From the NCBI GenBank assembly GCA_018648865.1, contig JABGQH010000014.1:1-64000 (forward strand): 64,000 nt of DNA, given 5' to 3'. The translations under genes were made by a program, and so were the position numbers. Position 1 is the stretch's first letter, and each line of letters starts with the position of its first letter. The notes beneath the pieces were generated by a model that saw nothing but the letters and a program-made list of their open reading frames with translations, did no database searches and had not been told where the DNA came from. Source of the stretch: Candidatus Peregrinibacteria bacterium. GTDB lineage: Bacteria > Patescibacteriota > Gracilibacteria > Peribacterales > Peribacteraceae. Positions 27,185 to 36,614 of this stretch are shown in pieces.

Positions 27185-27262
27185 TGGGGCGAGAGATGGG
27201 TTTCGAACCCACGACCTTCCGGACCACAACCGGACGCTCTAACCAACTGAGCTACTCTCGCC
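27185..27262 (-). tRNA. tRNA-His (GTG)
   Basis: Complete cloverleaf on the minus strand. The 7-bp acceptor GCGAGAG/CTCTCGC is preceded by an encoded extra G (G-1) that faces C73, the identity pair for histidine. T8, D-arm GCTC/GAGC and anticodon stem TCCGG/CCGGA with loop TTGTGGT give anticodon GTG. The T-arm is GTGGG/CCCAT with loop TTCGAAA. CCA is encoded. The gene lies about 140-210 bp upstream of hisS on the same strand. A plausible promoter TTGGTT-17-TATTAA lies just upstream. Confidence 0.97.
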
Positions 27263-27361
27263 ATGATTTAATAGAGAACAATGAGAGTGTAACCAATTTC
27301 AGTGGTGCGAAGTTGGAAACTGCCTGCCGACCGAAGTGCCGCGTGAGCGGTACGAAGGTTG

Positions 27362-27378
27362 GAGCTACTCTCGCCATG
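27362..27378 (-). repeat. Partial tRNA-His repeat, 5' end
   Basis: A 17-bp exact copy of the tRNA-His 5' end and its upstream CAT (27249-27265 is the intact copy). On the minus strand it is followed by unrelated, GC-richer sequence, so only the first 14 nt of the tRNA remain. Confidence 0.7.
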
Positions 27379-27439
27379 CGTAAAAGCCGAACAAGTGTAA
27401 CGTTCTCTGCATAATAAACTCAATACAAATTACCTTTTA

Positions 27440-29797
27440 TTAGATGTTTTTATCTTCCTCTTTAGGGGGATTGTCTCCTGTGTTGGTTGTACTAGGTTCA
27501 ATTGGCGTTTCATTATTTACAGATGCGGCTGGCTCTATGCTATCTGCACTCATTACAAATTGTACGTCACTATCATCTTCAGTTTCCTTCAACTTAGTCT
27601 CTGTAGCTATATCGCTTGGCTCTTCCTTTGCTATTGGTTCTGGTTTTACATCTTTAATTGGTTCAGATTTAGGTTCTGTAGCAACAACAGCTTCAGGTGT
27701 TTTAATTTCAGGTGGTTGTTCTGTTTCTGTAGTTTCCTTAGATGCTTCTAATTCTCTTCCCCTTTTATTAGTTTTGTATCTTTGACGCTTGCGTCTTTTT
27801 CTTTCGCGTTCCCAATCTTCTTTATTCATTGGTTGTTTTGGCTCTGTAGTTTTGATTTGATTTGGTTCCTCTATTTTAGGAGTAACAACTTCTTCTTTCT
27901 TTTCCTCTTTAACTTCAGATTTAGCTTCTTCTGTACCACTTAACCAGCTTGGGATTGCTGGGGTAGATGGTTCTGATGGTTTTTCTAATGGCTCAGGTGC
28001 AGGAGGAGCAACTGGTTCTTTTGGTACCACAGGAGGATTAATAGGCTCTTTGGAGACTGTAGGTGGCTCTATAATTGGAGTCGATTCTTTAGGAGTCTCT
28101 GGTGTACTTGGTTCAGTTTTAATAGTAGAAGAGACTGGAGTAACGACTTCTTTAGCTGGAAGCGTGTCGCCAGATTCTCCTGCTTTTAACCAATCTGGTA
28201 TAGGTGCATCTCTTGGTGTTTCTGGTTCTTTGTTTGGTTCATTTGTTTCGATAGGGGCAGGAGTAGATCCTTGATCCTGTTTTACAGGAGGTTCATTAAT
28301 TGGAGCTGCCTCCTTAACTGGTTCAGGCTTAGGTTCATTTACAGAATTTGATACTGGCTTAGGTGTATTAGAAGGAGCATGAGTAGGCGAACTATTTGGA
28401 CGATGGGATGACGAGGCAACTTCGGGAGGTGATTTAACTGGTTGAGTTGATGGGTCTAGCCAGCTTGGGACTTTTGTATCAGAAACATTATCAATAGACT
28501 CATCAATTCTTTCAGGTACTGCAACATCTTCCTTTGGTGGTTCGGTTACTGGTTTTGGTTCCTCCTGCTTAGTTTCAACTGGCATATCCATTGATAGCGG
28601 TTTTACTGCTTCTATTTCAGATTCAGGTTCATTACTTGTTTCCTCTTTCTCTGATTTCTTTTTTAGTTTAGACAAAAAGAATATTCCAAGTATTCCAATA
28701 GCAACTGATACTAGTAAAATCAGGAATGCTTTTATTAGCAGCCCAAGAATCGAACCACCTCCTCCATTATTATTTGGCTCTGCAGGTTCTTCATCTTCAG
28801 GATCATTGTCTGGATCTGTTGGTAATATTGGAGTCTCTGTAATTGAAATAACAACATCTGATTTTACACTTGTTAATACTTCACTTGTTCTAAGTGATCT
28901 AACCTCGGCAGATACTTCATACGTGCCGCTTTCTGCGAAAGTGTGCTTTGGTGAATCTTGAATGCTTTGAGAACCATCTCCAAATTCCCATAAAACAATG
29001 CTTGGATCTGATTGCATTAATGAATCATCTCCTACTAAAGCAAATTGGATTGTTTCTTCTGAAATAGAAGTTGATTCGATCGATACATCTCCTTCTTCCA
29101 CAATTACTTCTGTCACTCCTCCAAATGGAGTTACGATTATTTGCTGCGCAATTATGCTTTCATCATTTAATTTGGCTCCTATTAAAATAGTCTGTTCAGA
29201 CTCAAGATTGGGAATCCATAGATACAGAGTACCTTTTCCATTTTTGAAAAAAGTATCGCTTAGTACATTGTCATTCATAGTATTCCCGTCAAGATTTAGA
29301 TCTTGGTTTATATCTGCATCCATTAATAGTTGATCTATATCGTCTCTATTTATATCCAGCCTTATTAACTGCTGATTAGAGTTGAGCACAATATTGCTTT
29401 GGTCTTTGTTACCTCCTTCAACTAGTACAATAGGTTTATCTTTTAGGTCGGATTCAGTTTTAATTGGATCTGTTGCTGAGCTAGATACAGATAAATTAAT
29501 TGAATGTTGGATAGAAGATGAATCTGATTTTTGAATTTCTGCAAGAAGAATAAATTCCTCTTCTTGCACTGGCCTAATAGAAAAAATAGAACTACGTTCT
29601 GCTTGAACAAATGAGCCATCCTTGGATAGAACCCAACTAGCAGTTGCATTAGAATCTGGCAGAACTGCAAGTATCTCTACGACTGATCCAGGCTTAACTT
29701 TTAAGACTTCACTTGTGGCACTTAACGCAGATACGCTTGATACCGTTCCCATTATTATGGGGATGGAAAGCCAGCATAGTAACCTTCGATTAGACAT
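27440..29797 (-). CDS. Surface protein with PKD domain, one membrane helix and a long Pro/Glu-rich cytoplasmic tail
   Basis: 785 residues. A signal peptide (about 1-25) leads to a beta-rich extracellular part of about 320 residues. A PKD-like domain near residue 265 contains VLWEFGDGS and KHTFAESGTYEVS. After an acidic linker and GGGGS, a membrane helix spans about residues 348-372. The remaining approximately 400 residues are disordered, rich in Pro, Glu, Lys and Ser. They contain three copies of a short [IV]P[SD]WL motif (VPSWLDP, IPDWLKA, IPSWLSG) and a basic patch (RKRRKRQRYK). It lies 18 bp downstream of the pilin gene, so both probably belong to the same surface apparatus. No family name is assigned. 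Confidence 0.7.
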   Translation of the reverse strand: MSNRRLLCWLSIPIIMGTVSSVSALSATSEVLKVKPGSVVEILAVLPDSNATASWVLSKDGSFVQAERSSIFSIRPVQEEEFILLAEIQKSDSSSIQHSINLSVSSSATDPIKTESDLKDKPIVLVEGGNKDQSNIVLNSNQQLIRLDINRDDIDQLLMDADINQDLNLDGNTMNDNVLSDTFFKNGKGTLYLWIPNLESEQTILIGAKLNDESIIAQQIIVTPFGGVTEVIVEEGDVSIESTSISEETIQFALVGDDSLMQSDPSIVLWEFGDGSQSIQDSPKHTFAESGTYEVSAEVRSLRTSEVLTSVKSDVVISITETPILPTDPDNDPEDEEPAEPNNNGGGGSILGLLIKAFLILLVSVAIGILGIFFLSKLKKKSEKEETSNEPESEIEAVKPLSMDMPVETKQEEPKPVTEPPKEDVAVPERIDESIDNVSDTKVPSWLDPSTQPVKSPPEVASSSHRPNSSPTHAPSNTPKPVSNSVNEPKPEPVKEAAPINEPPVKQDQGSTPAPIETNEPNKEPETPRDAPIPDWLKAGESGDTLPAKEVVTPVSSTIKTEPSTPETPKESTPIIEPPTVSKEPINPPVVPKEPVAPPAPEPLEKPSEPSTPAIPSWLSGTEEAKSEVKEEKKEEVVTPKIEEPNQIKTTEPKQPMNKEDWERERKRRKRQRYKTNKRGRELEASKETTETEQPPEIKTPEAVVATEPKSEPIKDVKPEPIAKEEPSDIATETKLKETEDDSDVQFVMSADSIEPAASVNNETPIEPSTTNTGDNPPKEEDKNI

Positions 29798-29815
29798 GAT
29801 TGTTTTAGATTTTTA

Positions 29816-30199
29816 TTAGCTTGCGTTAGAAATATCAACAAATATTTGAACTAATACTCTGGCGAATAGAATAATTATAAGACCAATGACAGTGTACATA
29901 ATTGTCTTTTTTGCTTTTTCTTTTGGCTCGTCTTCACCTTGAGATACAACCAATCGAATACCAGCAATAACTATTACTACAACTGCAATCAGCGCCATAT
30001 AGGACAAGACTTCTTTAATAATATTAATTACTGTGGTTCGTAAATCATTTGATCCAACAATGTCTCCTGCAAGGGTGGCTCCTTCTTGTATACCACCACC
30101 TTGATATATTTGTCCGTATGCAACAGTAGTAGTTGCCCATGCAGTTAATGCAAGGCTACTTTTATAAACAATAGATAGTAATGAGGAATACTTGTTCAT
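29816..30199 (-). CDS. TrbC/VirB2-like pilin-type small membrane protein
   Basis: 127 residues. The signal-like N-terminus ends near VAYG, followed by a Gly-rich stretch and two long hydrophobic helices at about residues 60-85 and 100-122, separated by a charged loop (SQGEDEPKEKAKK). This is the layout of VirB2/TrbC pilins and of the small two-helix membrane proteins that accompany VirB4-like ATPases in CPR genomes. It probably forms the fibre or membrane pore of a type IV secretion-like or pilus machine (inference). It precedes the PKD protein on the same strand and is divergent from the peptidase at 30247. Confidence 0.75.
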   Translation of the reverse strand: MNKYSSLLSIVYKSSLALTAWATTTVAYGQIYQGGGIQEGATLAGDIVGSNDLRTTVINIIKEVLSYMALIAVVVIVIAGIRLVVSQGEDEPKEKAKKTIMYTVIGLIIILFARVLVQIFVDISNAS

Positions 30200-30246
30200 C
30201 TACGTCAATTATAGCATAAATAGAGCAGATAGGCTACTGTAGCCGC

Positions 30247-31242
30247 ATGCGACCAGAGTCTTCTAGTAAAATTCTTAATTCGGCCAAAGCTAATGCATTT
30301 CTTGTAACAAATCTTATAAATATAAGATATTTAACTGGCTTTCAGCTTAGTTCGGGGATTGTGTTGGTCACAAAAAGTTCGATTACACTTTATGTAGATA
30401 GTAGATATTTAGAGGCGGCAAAAAAATCTGTTTATAAAAATATTTCTGTAAAACCAATGGGAAACATAAAGACGGCATTAAATAGAATAAAAAATTGCGG
30501 AGTAGAAGCGGATACAATGACCATAAGTGAATACGGTAAATGGAAGCGTAAAAATAAGAACACAAAATTTGTTCAAACAGAAGGGGTTATACAAGAATTC
30601 CGCAAAACAAAAACTCCAGAAGAGTTAAGAAAATTCAAACGAGCTCAGAGCATAACTCGAAAAATAATAGAATCTATTCCATCAATGTTAAAGCAGGGGA
30701 CTACAGAGCTAGAGATCGCAGAAAGAATAAGGAGAATGGCTGTAGACCTTGGTGCAGAGGGCCTTTCTTTTGACCCGATTGTTGCTTTCGAAGCAAATAG
30801 CTCTCGTCCTCATCACCATCCCTCTAATAAGAAATGGAAAAAGGGAATGATGTTACAGATTGATATTGGAGCTAAATACAAAGGATACTGCGCAGATCAA
30901 AGTGCTGTGTTCTTTTCTAAAAAGAAGACAAAGAAACAAGAATCTACATATAAGGCAGTTTTAGAGGCAAAAAACAAAGCAACTAAGTTGGTTTGTTCTG
31001 GGGCCAGTACTCATAATCTATATCAAATAGCTTGTGAAGTATTAAATAAGTATGGGATGAAAGATAATTTCACACATGCTCTTGGCCATGGTGTTGGCTT
31101 AGAGATTCACGAAGGATCCAGTTTAACAGACAAGATCCCAGAAACTTCTCTTGAATCTGGTGAAATAGTGACCATAGAGCCAGGAGTGTATTTCCCAGGA
31201 GAATTTGGGATTAGATTAGAAGACGAAGTAATAGTTAAGTAA
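30247..31242 (+). CDS. Xaa-Pro aminopeptidase-like M24 metallopeptidase
   Basis: 331 residues with a creatinase-type N-terminal domain (1-110) and a pita-bread catalytic domain. The five metal ligands can be placed: Asp in QIDIGAKY, Asp in CADQSA, His in ALGHGVGLEIHEG, Glu in TIEPGVYF and Glu in RLEDEVIV. Family members remove N-terminal residues before proline; specificity for aminopeptidase P versus prolidase cannot be told from sequence alone. It starts ATG 17 bp after a short palindrome (GGCTACTGTAGCC at 30229-30241) that overlaps a possible -10 TACTGT. Confidence 0.9.
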   Translation: MRPESSSKILNSAKANAFLVTNLINIRYLTGFQLSSGIVLVTKSSITLYVDSRYLEAAKKSVYKNISVKPMGNIKTALNRIKNCGVEADTMTISEYGKWKRKNKNTKFVQTEGVIQEFRKTKTPEELRKFKRAQSITRKIIESIPSMLKQGTTELEIAERIRRMAVDLGAEGLSFDPIVAFEANSSRPHHHPSNKKWKKGMMLQIDIGAKYKGYCADQSAVFFSKKKTKKQESTYKAVLEAKNKATKLVCSGASTHNLYQIACEVLNKYGMKDNFTHALGHGVGLEIHEGSSLTDKIPETSLESGEIVTIEPGVYFPGEFGIRLEDEVIVK

Positions 31243-31297
31243 GAGATTTGACTCTGGGACTGGAAAAAATATCTATTTTTTGGTACACTGATCTGAT

Positions 31298-32704
31298 TTG
31301 AATAAACAAAAATTCATTCACAGGTCACTATATAGAAGTGCTCCAAAAGTTAGGATTCCAAAAAGAATACCTACAATTCTTTTAATTATTTTCTGTATCG
31401 CTCCTATCTGCAGTGAAGGTGCTGATGAATCCTATGAACAAGATTTTTTAATAACTGCATATTATTCACCTATCCCAGATCAGTGTTGCTATGTAAAGGG
31501 GGGATTAAAGGCAGATAAAATATTAAATGGAAATGGTACACATGCTGCAGATGGAACCCCTGTTTATCCTGGTATGGTTGCAGCACCAGCTGGTTATAAT
31601 TTTGGGACTTCTATTAATTTGCCAGGTATTGGAGTTTTTAAAGTACATGACAGAGGCGGAGCAATCATAGAGAGAGGAGATGGATTACACCGTTTAGATT
31701 TATGGGTAGGATACGGGGAAGAAGGCTTAGCTAGAGCACTTGCGCTTGGTATTGTTCGTGTTAAAGGAACAGTGTATCCAGAGGGTTCTGTGCAACCAGA
31801 AACTTCATTTGAACTAGAGTCATTAGATGCACCATTAAAAAGATTAGATGAGTTTAAATTATCTGGAACAAATTTGTTAGATACTGCTCCTGCTTTAAAT
31901 GAAAGAAGTTATTCTGCAATGATGATGCAAGAGCACTTAAAAAGTTTAGGATATTTTACTCATGCTTCTACAGGATTCTTTGGAGAAGTAACACAGGAAT
32001 CAATTAGAAGATTTCAACAAGATTTTAGGTTAAGTGGTAGAGACGACAAACTCACGGAGCAAACAGCTGCATATATTCTTTCTGCTGTTAGAAGGAAAGA
32101 TGCAAGCAATCCAATAGATGATAACGTTGATAGCAGCTCTGCTAGAAACACGATTCAGCAAGCTCAAAGATTACTTCGATTCCTAGGATTTTATGAAGGT
32201 AGAACAGATGGAGAGTATTCAGATGAATTGATGGCTTCCATCCTCAAATTTCAACAAGAGTATTGGTTAGTAGGAACTAAAAATGACCCTGGGGCAGGAA
32301 GGATTGGCCCAATAACAATGAGGCATATAAGAGCATTGTGGGATAGAACATTGGTATCTAGATATGCAGAAAAATTAATCTTCATACAGAAGGTAAAATC
32401 ATCTTTAACTGGTGAACAATTTGTAGATACTTTTTTACAAGAAGGTCAATACGGAACTCAGGTAAAAAATCTGCAATCTGAGCTTGCTTCACTTGGTTAC
32501 TTCCCTCACGAAAAAATAAATGGAAGCTTTGGTCCTTTAACAAAAGATTCAGTAGTTTCTTATCAGATAGATTATGGAATAATTTCATCTAAAAATCATA
32601 TTGGGGCAGGGGTCGTTGGCCCTGCTACATTATCATCTTTGCGCAGCAATAAGCTAAAAGATATATATGCAAGAGTACGCTCAGAGGGACTGAAAGTTTT
32701 ATAA
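31298..32704 (+). CDS. Secreted 3D-domain protein with three peptidoglycan-binding repeats
   Basis: 468 residues from a TTG start, chosen because TACACT (31284-31289) ends 8 bp upstream and no closer ATG preserves the signal peptide. A hydrophobic signal (IPTILLIIFCIAPIC) ends near residue 40. A 3D-type double-psi barrel spans about 50-165, with the conserved Asp residues in AADGTP, KVHDRGG and HRLDLWVG; this fold is typical of MltA/YuiC-like lytic transglycosylases. Three PG_binding_1 repeats follow at about 205-265, 285-350 and 385-455 (LGYFTHASTGFFGEVT, LGFYEGRTDGEYSDEL, LGYFPHEKINGSFGPLT). Probably a wall-remodelling enzyme at the cell surface. Confidence 0.85.
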   Translation: MNKQKFIHRSLYRSAPKVRIPKRIPTILLIIFCIAPICSEGADESYEQDFLITAYYSPIPDQCCYVKGGLKADKILNGNGTHAADGTPVYPGMVAAPAGYNFGTSINLPGIGVFKVHDRGGAIIERGDGLHRLDLWVGYGEEGLARALALGIVRVKGTVYPEGSVQPETSFELESLDAPLKRLDEFKLSGTNLLDTAPALNERSYSAMMMQEHLKSLGYFTHASTGFFGEVTQESIRRFQQDFRLSGRDDKLTEQTAAYILSAVRRKDASNPIDDNVDSSSARNTIQQAQRLLRFLGFYEGRTDGEYSDELMASILKFQQEYWLVGTKNDPGAGRIGPITMRHIRALWDRTLVSRYAEKLIFIQKVKSSLTGEQFVDTFLQEGQYGTQVKNLQSELASLGYFPHEKINGSFGPLTKDSVVSYQIDYGIISSKNHIGAGVVGPATLSSLRSNKLKDIYARVRSEGLKVL

Positions 32705-32725
32705 ATATTGTGGTATTATGCTTAG

Positions 32726-33769
32726 GTGTTTCGATTTTTTATTGGGATATTATTAGTGGCAATATTTCCTATTAATGCATTTGCAGAGGGTGGGGTAACT
32801 CGCAAAGAAGGTTACTTACTTCTTTGGCATTCTATTAATCGCCCTGCTTATGAAACTATTCAAATCGAGCCTTTTATAGATGTACCAAAAGGGGCAGACG
32901 GTGAACTAGAAATAACCTTTGGAAAAAGAAGAGGAATTCTAGAAAAAGATGATTACTTTTCCCCAGATAATCTATTAAGTAGAAATGATGCTTTGCTTTG
33001 GCTATATAGAACTAGAAATGTAGATGAGTTGCCAAATATGCAGTATGAACATCTGCAATCATTAAGTGATAGATTCCCTGTTATTGACCCAAATGAAAAT
33101 GAATTAATTAATTCAGCTGAGGAATTATTTGAAATGATGCAGAAACTAGATTTATTTTTAGTAGATGAGGTACACGAAGTTAGTTTTTATGCAGACGATT
33201 TCCATGGAAAAGGAACAGCATTTGGAGAAACTTTTGATATGAATGAAATAACTGCAGCACATCGAAGTTATCCTCAGGATACTTTGGTAAAAGTAACTAA
33301 TATAGATAACGGAAAAGAGGTTGTTGTTAGAATTAATGATAGGGGGCCTTATGTAGACGGAAGAGATATGGATTTAAGTAAAGCAGCATTTCAGGAAATC
33401 GCTCCCATTGGAACGGGAGTAATAAATGCAAAATTCCAACGATTAGGAGACAAAGATCAGATTGATCTGTGCAGTAATCAAAAGCGTAAATATCAACGTA
33501 GAATTACAAGAAATGTAAGATTTCACAGAGGTGTACCACACCAATTTAATGTTGGGGAAAAGCTTTGGCTTGGGTCTATTAAATGGTTTGTAGTAAGAGG
33601 GATTACATATCCAGATGGTACTTTTATGCGTTTTCAAGATTTTATCTCTCCAGAAGAAAGGTTTTACTTTTCACCAAGTATCGTTGGGGATTATAAGTTC
33701 ATTATAGGTACCAAAGAAGGCAGGCAAAGAGAGTTTAGAATGACTGTTAATTCATGTCCTAAAATATAG
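32726..33769 (+). CDS. RlpA-like double-psi beta-barrel envelope protein
   Basis: 347 residues from a GTG start that lies 6 bp after TATTAT (32714-32719), a leaderless arrangement. The signal peptide ends at about NAFAEG (residue 21). Residues 20-125 resemble a degenerate SLH-like region (VTRKEGYLLLWHS, LSRNDALLWLYRT). A RlpA domain follows at about 152-230: FYADDFHGKGTAFGE, then HRSYPQDTLVKVTN and VRINDRGPY..GRDMDLSKAA. It carries the conserved Asp and His of peptidoglycan lytic transglycosylases. The last 110 residues are beta-rich and unassigned. It follows the 3D-domain protein by 21 bp, forming a wall-hydrolase pair. Confidence 0.85.
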   Translation: MFRFFIGILLVAIFPINAFAEGGVTRKEGYLLLWHSINRPAYETIQIEPFIDVPKGADGELEITFGKRRGILEKDDYFSPDNLLSRNDALLWLYRTRNVDELPNMQYEHLQSLSDRFPVIDPNENELINSAEELFEMMQKLDLFLVDEVHEVSFYADDFHGKGTAFGETFDMNEITAAHRSYPQDTLVKVTNIDNGKEVVVRINDRGPYVDGRDMDLSKAAFQEIAPIGTGVINAKFQRLGDKDQIDLCSNQKRKYQRRITRNVRFHRGVPHQFNVGEKLWLGSIKWFVVRGITYPDGTFMRFQDFISPEERFYFSPSIVGDYKFIIGTKEGRQREFRMTVNSCPKI

Positions 33770-33856
33770 AGAAGTGCGATTTTTATAAAAACGCTGTTTC
33801 GTACCTATACAACGCTATTGAGTATTGGCACTTTGGTATTCTTATGGATGAATTTA

Positions 33857-33865
33857 TGATATAAT
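33857..33865 (+). promoter_or_regulatory. Extended -10 promoter of the second VirB4-like gene
   Basis: TGATATAAT (33857-33865), a perfect extended -10. No good -35 is needed or seen. The ATG is 25 bp downstream, so this gene may have a short leader. Confidence 0.55.
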
Positions 33866-33890
33866 CTCTTGATAGTATTTTATTTACGTA

Positions 33891-36566
33891 ATGCCAGAAA
33901 GTATAAGAAACATTATTGAGGCAGAAATTTGGACCAGTATTGGTACATGGTTCATAAATGATCCTGTGCGAAATATTATTTTTTTCTTACTTGCATTTGT
34001 TGGAATAATTGCATTTAAGAAATTAGCAAGACTGGCTTATGCAATTCATCATGCTAAGCATTTGGTATGTTTGAAAGTAATAATGCCTAGGAATGATAGC
34101 AAGTTGGATCAAGAGAAAAGAACAGACAAGGACTTTAAAGAGAAGCTTGCTGGGATGGAACAATTGTACAGGGCTCTATGGGAAGTAAAGAGTCTAACCA
34201 TATGGCAGGCATTACATTTCTTTATATGGAGATACATTCCAATAAGCATGGAAATGTTTTTAGAAAAGGGTGTATTGAATTTTTATGTAGTGACTGCTCC
34301 AAAATATGTAGCAATTGTTGAAAAGCAGATCACAGCTTTTTACCCTTCTGCAGAGGTATATCCTGAAAAAAGTCCAGACATATGGCCAAAAGGATCCAAG
34401 CTAGTTGGCTACAATATGGAGTTTAAAAAGCTATTTGTATATCCAATTAGATTTTATGAACAAATGCAGGATGATCCTCTAAATAGTCTTGCAAATGTAC
34501 TTAGTAAACTAGAGGATGGAGAGCTGGCTACTATTCAAATAGTAATGACACCTGCGTATTGGAATAAATGGGGTAAAAAAGCAAAGAGATACGCATCAAC
34601 TATGTTCAAGGGTAAAAAGGTAAAATGGTTTTCATTTATTAAAATTCCATTAATAGGTGAATTTGCATATTTACCTTTGGTTATAGGAACACTTTTAATG
34701 GCACTGTTCTTTGAACAACTCTTTACAGGTGGTGGAGTAATTCCTTTAATAGTTATAGGAGTACTAGGAATCCTAGTCGCTACTATTGGGCCAGGCAGTT
34801 CTGGTTCAAAATCTATGGCTCCAGGTGCCAGAGAAGGAGACGCTTTTATACGTATGATTCAACCAGAAGAGGAGCTATACAAACGTATGGGTGAAAAAGC
34901 AGGAATGAGCTTCTTTATTTGCTCTGTTCGAATATTGGCTTCTGGAAAAACTTGGCAAAGATCATTAGAAATCACTAATAATATTCAGGTTGCCTTTAAT
35001 GTGTTTAAAGATTTGTATGGGAATTATTTTATGAACAGAAGAATGTTTATTGGGTTTATGCCTTTAGTTTTTAATGCTCCAATTATATATAAACTTTGGA
35101 AACTTAGACTAATTGGATTCTTTAGTGATGTTTGCCCATTAACAGAAAAGGAACTTGCTAGCATGTATCATTTTCCAGATAGCAGATATAACAATATGCC
35201 TGTTATTGAGTGGTCAACCTACAAAGTATTACCGCCTCCACCAGAAACACCTAAAGAAGGAATTGTCTTAGGCGAGAATAAACACAGAGGGGGGAATACA
35301 CAGGTTAGATTTTTTGAAAAGGACCGTACAAGGCATCATTACATAATTGGAAAATCTGGTTCTGGTAAATCTGCATTTTTATCTTGGATGTCTAGGCAAG
35401 ATATAAATAATGGAGAAGGAGTTTGTATGGTAGATCCACATGGGGATTTGATAGAAGACGCCCTTGCACATATTCCAAAGAGCAGGGCAAAAGATGTAAT
35501 TGTATTTGATCCTTCTGATACAGAACGTCCAATGGGATTAAATCTATTAGAGGCTAAAACACAAGATGAAAAAGATAGAGCAGCTTTGGATGCTATGGAG
35601 ATATTTATCAAATTATTTGGAAATGAGATATTTGGACCACGTATTCAGCATTACTTCCGTAATGGTTGTCTAACACTTATGGATGACGAAGAAGAGGGTG
35701 CAACACTCATTGATGTCCCACGCTTATTTGTAGATGAAGAATTCCAGAGATATAAAGTAACCAAGATTAGGAATCCAGTTGTGCGTAGCTTCTGGGAACA
35801 TGAAATTGCTCAGACAGGAGAAAGAGAAAAGCAAGAGATGATTCCTTATTTTAGTTCTAAGTTTGGTCCATTTATTACAAACACAACAATGAGGAACATA
35901 ATTGGACAGCCAAAGAGTGCGTTCAATATTCGTGAGGTAATGGATAATAGAAAAGTATTACTTGTTAATCTTTCAAAAGGACGAATTGGTGATACCAACG
36001 CAGAGTTGCTTGGTCTTATTTTTGTTAACAAGATATCTATGTCCGCTCTTAGTAGGGCAGACATCCCACGTAGTGAAAGAAAGCGTTTCTACTTGTATGT
36101 AGATGAATTCCAAAACTTTGTAACAGACGCATTTGCAACAATTCTTTCAGAGGCTAGAAAATATGAATTAGGATTAATTATGGCTCACCAATATATTGGT
36201 CAGCTAGTAGGAAAAACATCTTCCTATGGTGAATCAAATACAAAGATGAGGGACGCAGTCTTTGGTAATGTGGGTACAATTAGCTCATTTAAAATTGGTG
36301 CAGAAGATGCTGAGTACATGGCAAAGGAATTTGCTCCAGTTCTAAGTGAACAAGATGTAATTGGAATTCCAAACTTTAATTGTTATATGAAACTAAGTAT
36401 AAACAATGTGCAGTCACGACCATTTAGTTTAAAAACCATTTATGATGAGTCAGGAAGAAATGAGGAGTTATCTAAATTGATTAGGGAATACAGCAGACTA
36501 AAACACGCTAGAAAGAAGGTTTTTGTTAATCAAGAGATAGAAGATCGAATTGGAATTGCTAGGTAA
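33891..36566 (+). CDS. VirB4/TraD-like membrane-associated ATPase (HerA/FtsK superfamily), copy 2
   Basis: 891 residues, paralogous to the protein at 6811-9294. Hydrophobic segments lie at about residues 25-48 and as a pair at 255-310. The P-loop IIGKSGSGKSAFLSWM lies near residue 485, DPHGDLIEDAL follows, and Walker B LYVDEFQNFV is near residue 740. The C-terminus RIGIAR corresponds to the RIG end of copy 1. This copy carries an extra pair of membrane helices, so the two may have different partners. It probably drives transfer of DNA or proteins across the envelope (inference). No relaxase or VirD4 is obvious in the window. Confidence 0.85.
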   Translation: MPESIRNIIEAEIWTSIGTWFINDPVRNIIFFLLAFVGIIAFKKLARLAYAIHHAKHLVCLKVIMPRNDSKLDQEKRTDKDFKEKLAGMEQLYRALWEVKSLTIWQALHFFIWRYIPISMEMFLEKGVLNFYVVTAPKYVAIVEKQITAFYPSAEVYPEKSPDIWPKGSKLVGYNMEFKKLFVYPIRFYEQMQDDPLNSLANVLSKLEDGELATIQIVMTPAYWNKWGKKAKRYASTMFKGKKVKWFSFIKIPLIGEFAYLPLVIGTLLMALFFEQLFTGGGVIPLIVIGVLGILVATIGPGSSGSKSMAPGAREGDAFIRMIQPEEELYKRMGEKAGMSFFICSVRILASGKTWQRSLEITNNIQVAFNVFKDLYGNYFMNRRMFIGFMPLVFNAPIIYKLWKLRLIGFFSDVCPLTEKELASMYHFPDSRYNNMPVIEWSTYKVLPPPPETPKEGIVLGENKHRGGNTQVRFFEKDRTRHHYIIGKSGSGKSAFLSWMSRQDINNGEGVCMVDPHGDLIEDALAHIPKSRAKDVIVFDPSDTERPMGLNLLEAKTQDEKDRAALDAMEIFIKLFGNEIFGPRIQHYFRNGCLTLMDDEEEGATLIDVPRLFVDEEFQRYKVTKIRNPVVRSFWEHEIAQTGEREKQEMIPYFSSKFGPFITNTTMRNIIGQPKSAFNIREVMDNRKVLLVNLSKGRIGDTNAELLGLIFVNKISMSALSRADIPRSERKRFYLYVDEFQNFVTDAFATILSEARKYELGLIMAHQYIGQLVGKTSSYGESNTKMRDAVFGNVGTISSFKIGAEDAEYMAKEFAPVLSEQDVIGIPNFNCYMKLSINNVQSRPFSLKTIYDESGRNEELSKLIREYSRLKHARKKVFVNQEIEDRIGIAR

Positions 36567-36579
36567 TAAGTCAAAAATA

Positions 36580-36608
36580 TTGCTTTATAGCCGTTCAGAT
36601 CTTATCCT
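36580..36608 (+). promoter_or_regulatory. ybaB-mltG promoter, leaderless
   Basis: TTGCTT (36580-36585), a 17-bp spacer, and TATCCT (36603-36608), 6 bp before the ybaB ATG. Confidence 0.6.
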
Positions 36609-36614
36609 TAGTTC

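Noticed and set aside
27067-27414. 115-codon plus-strand reading frame over the tRNA-His region
   Set aside because: It is read through the reverse of the tRNA gene and its remnants and has no family features; the tRNA explains the sequence.
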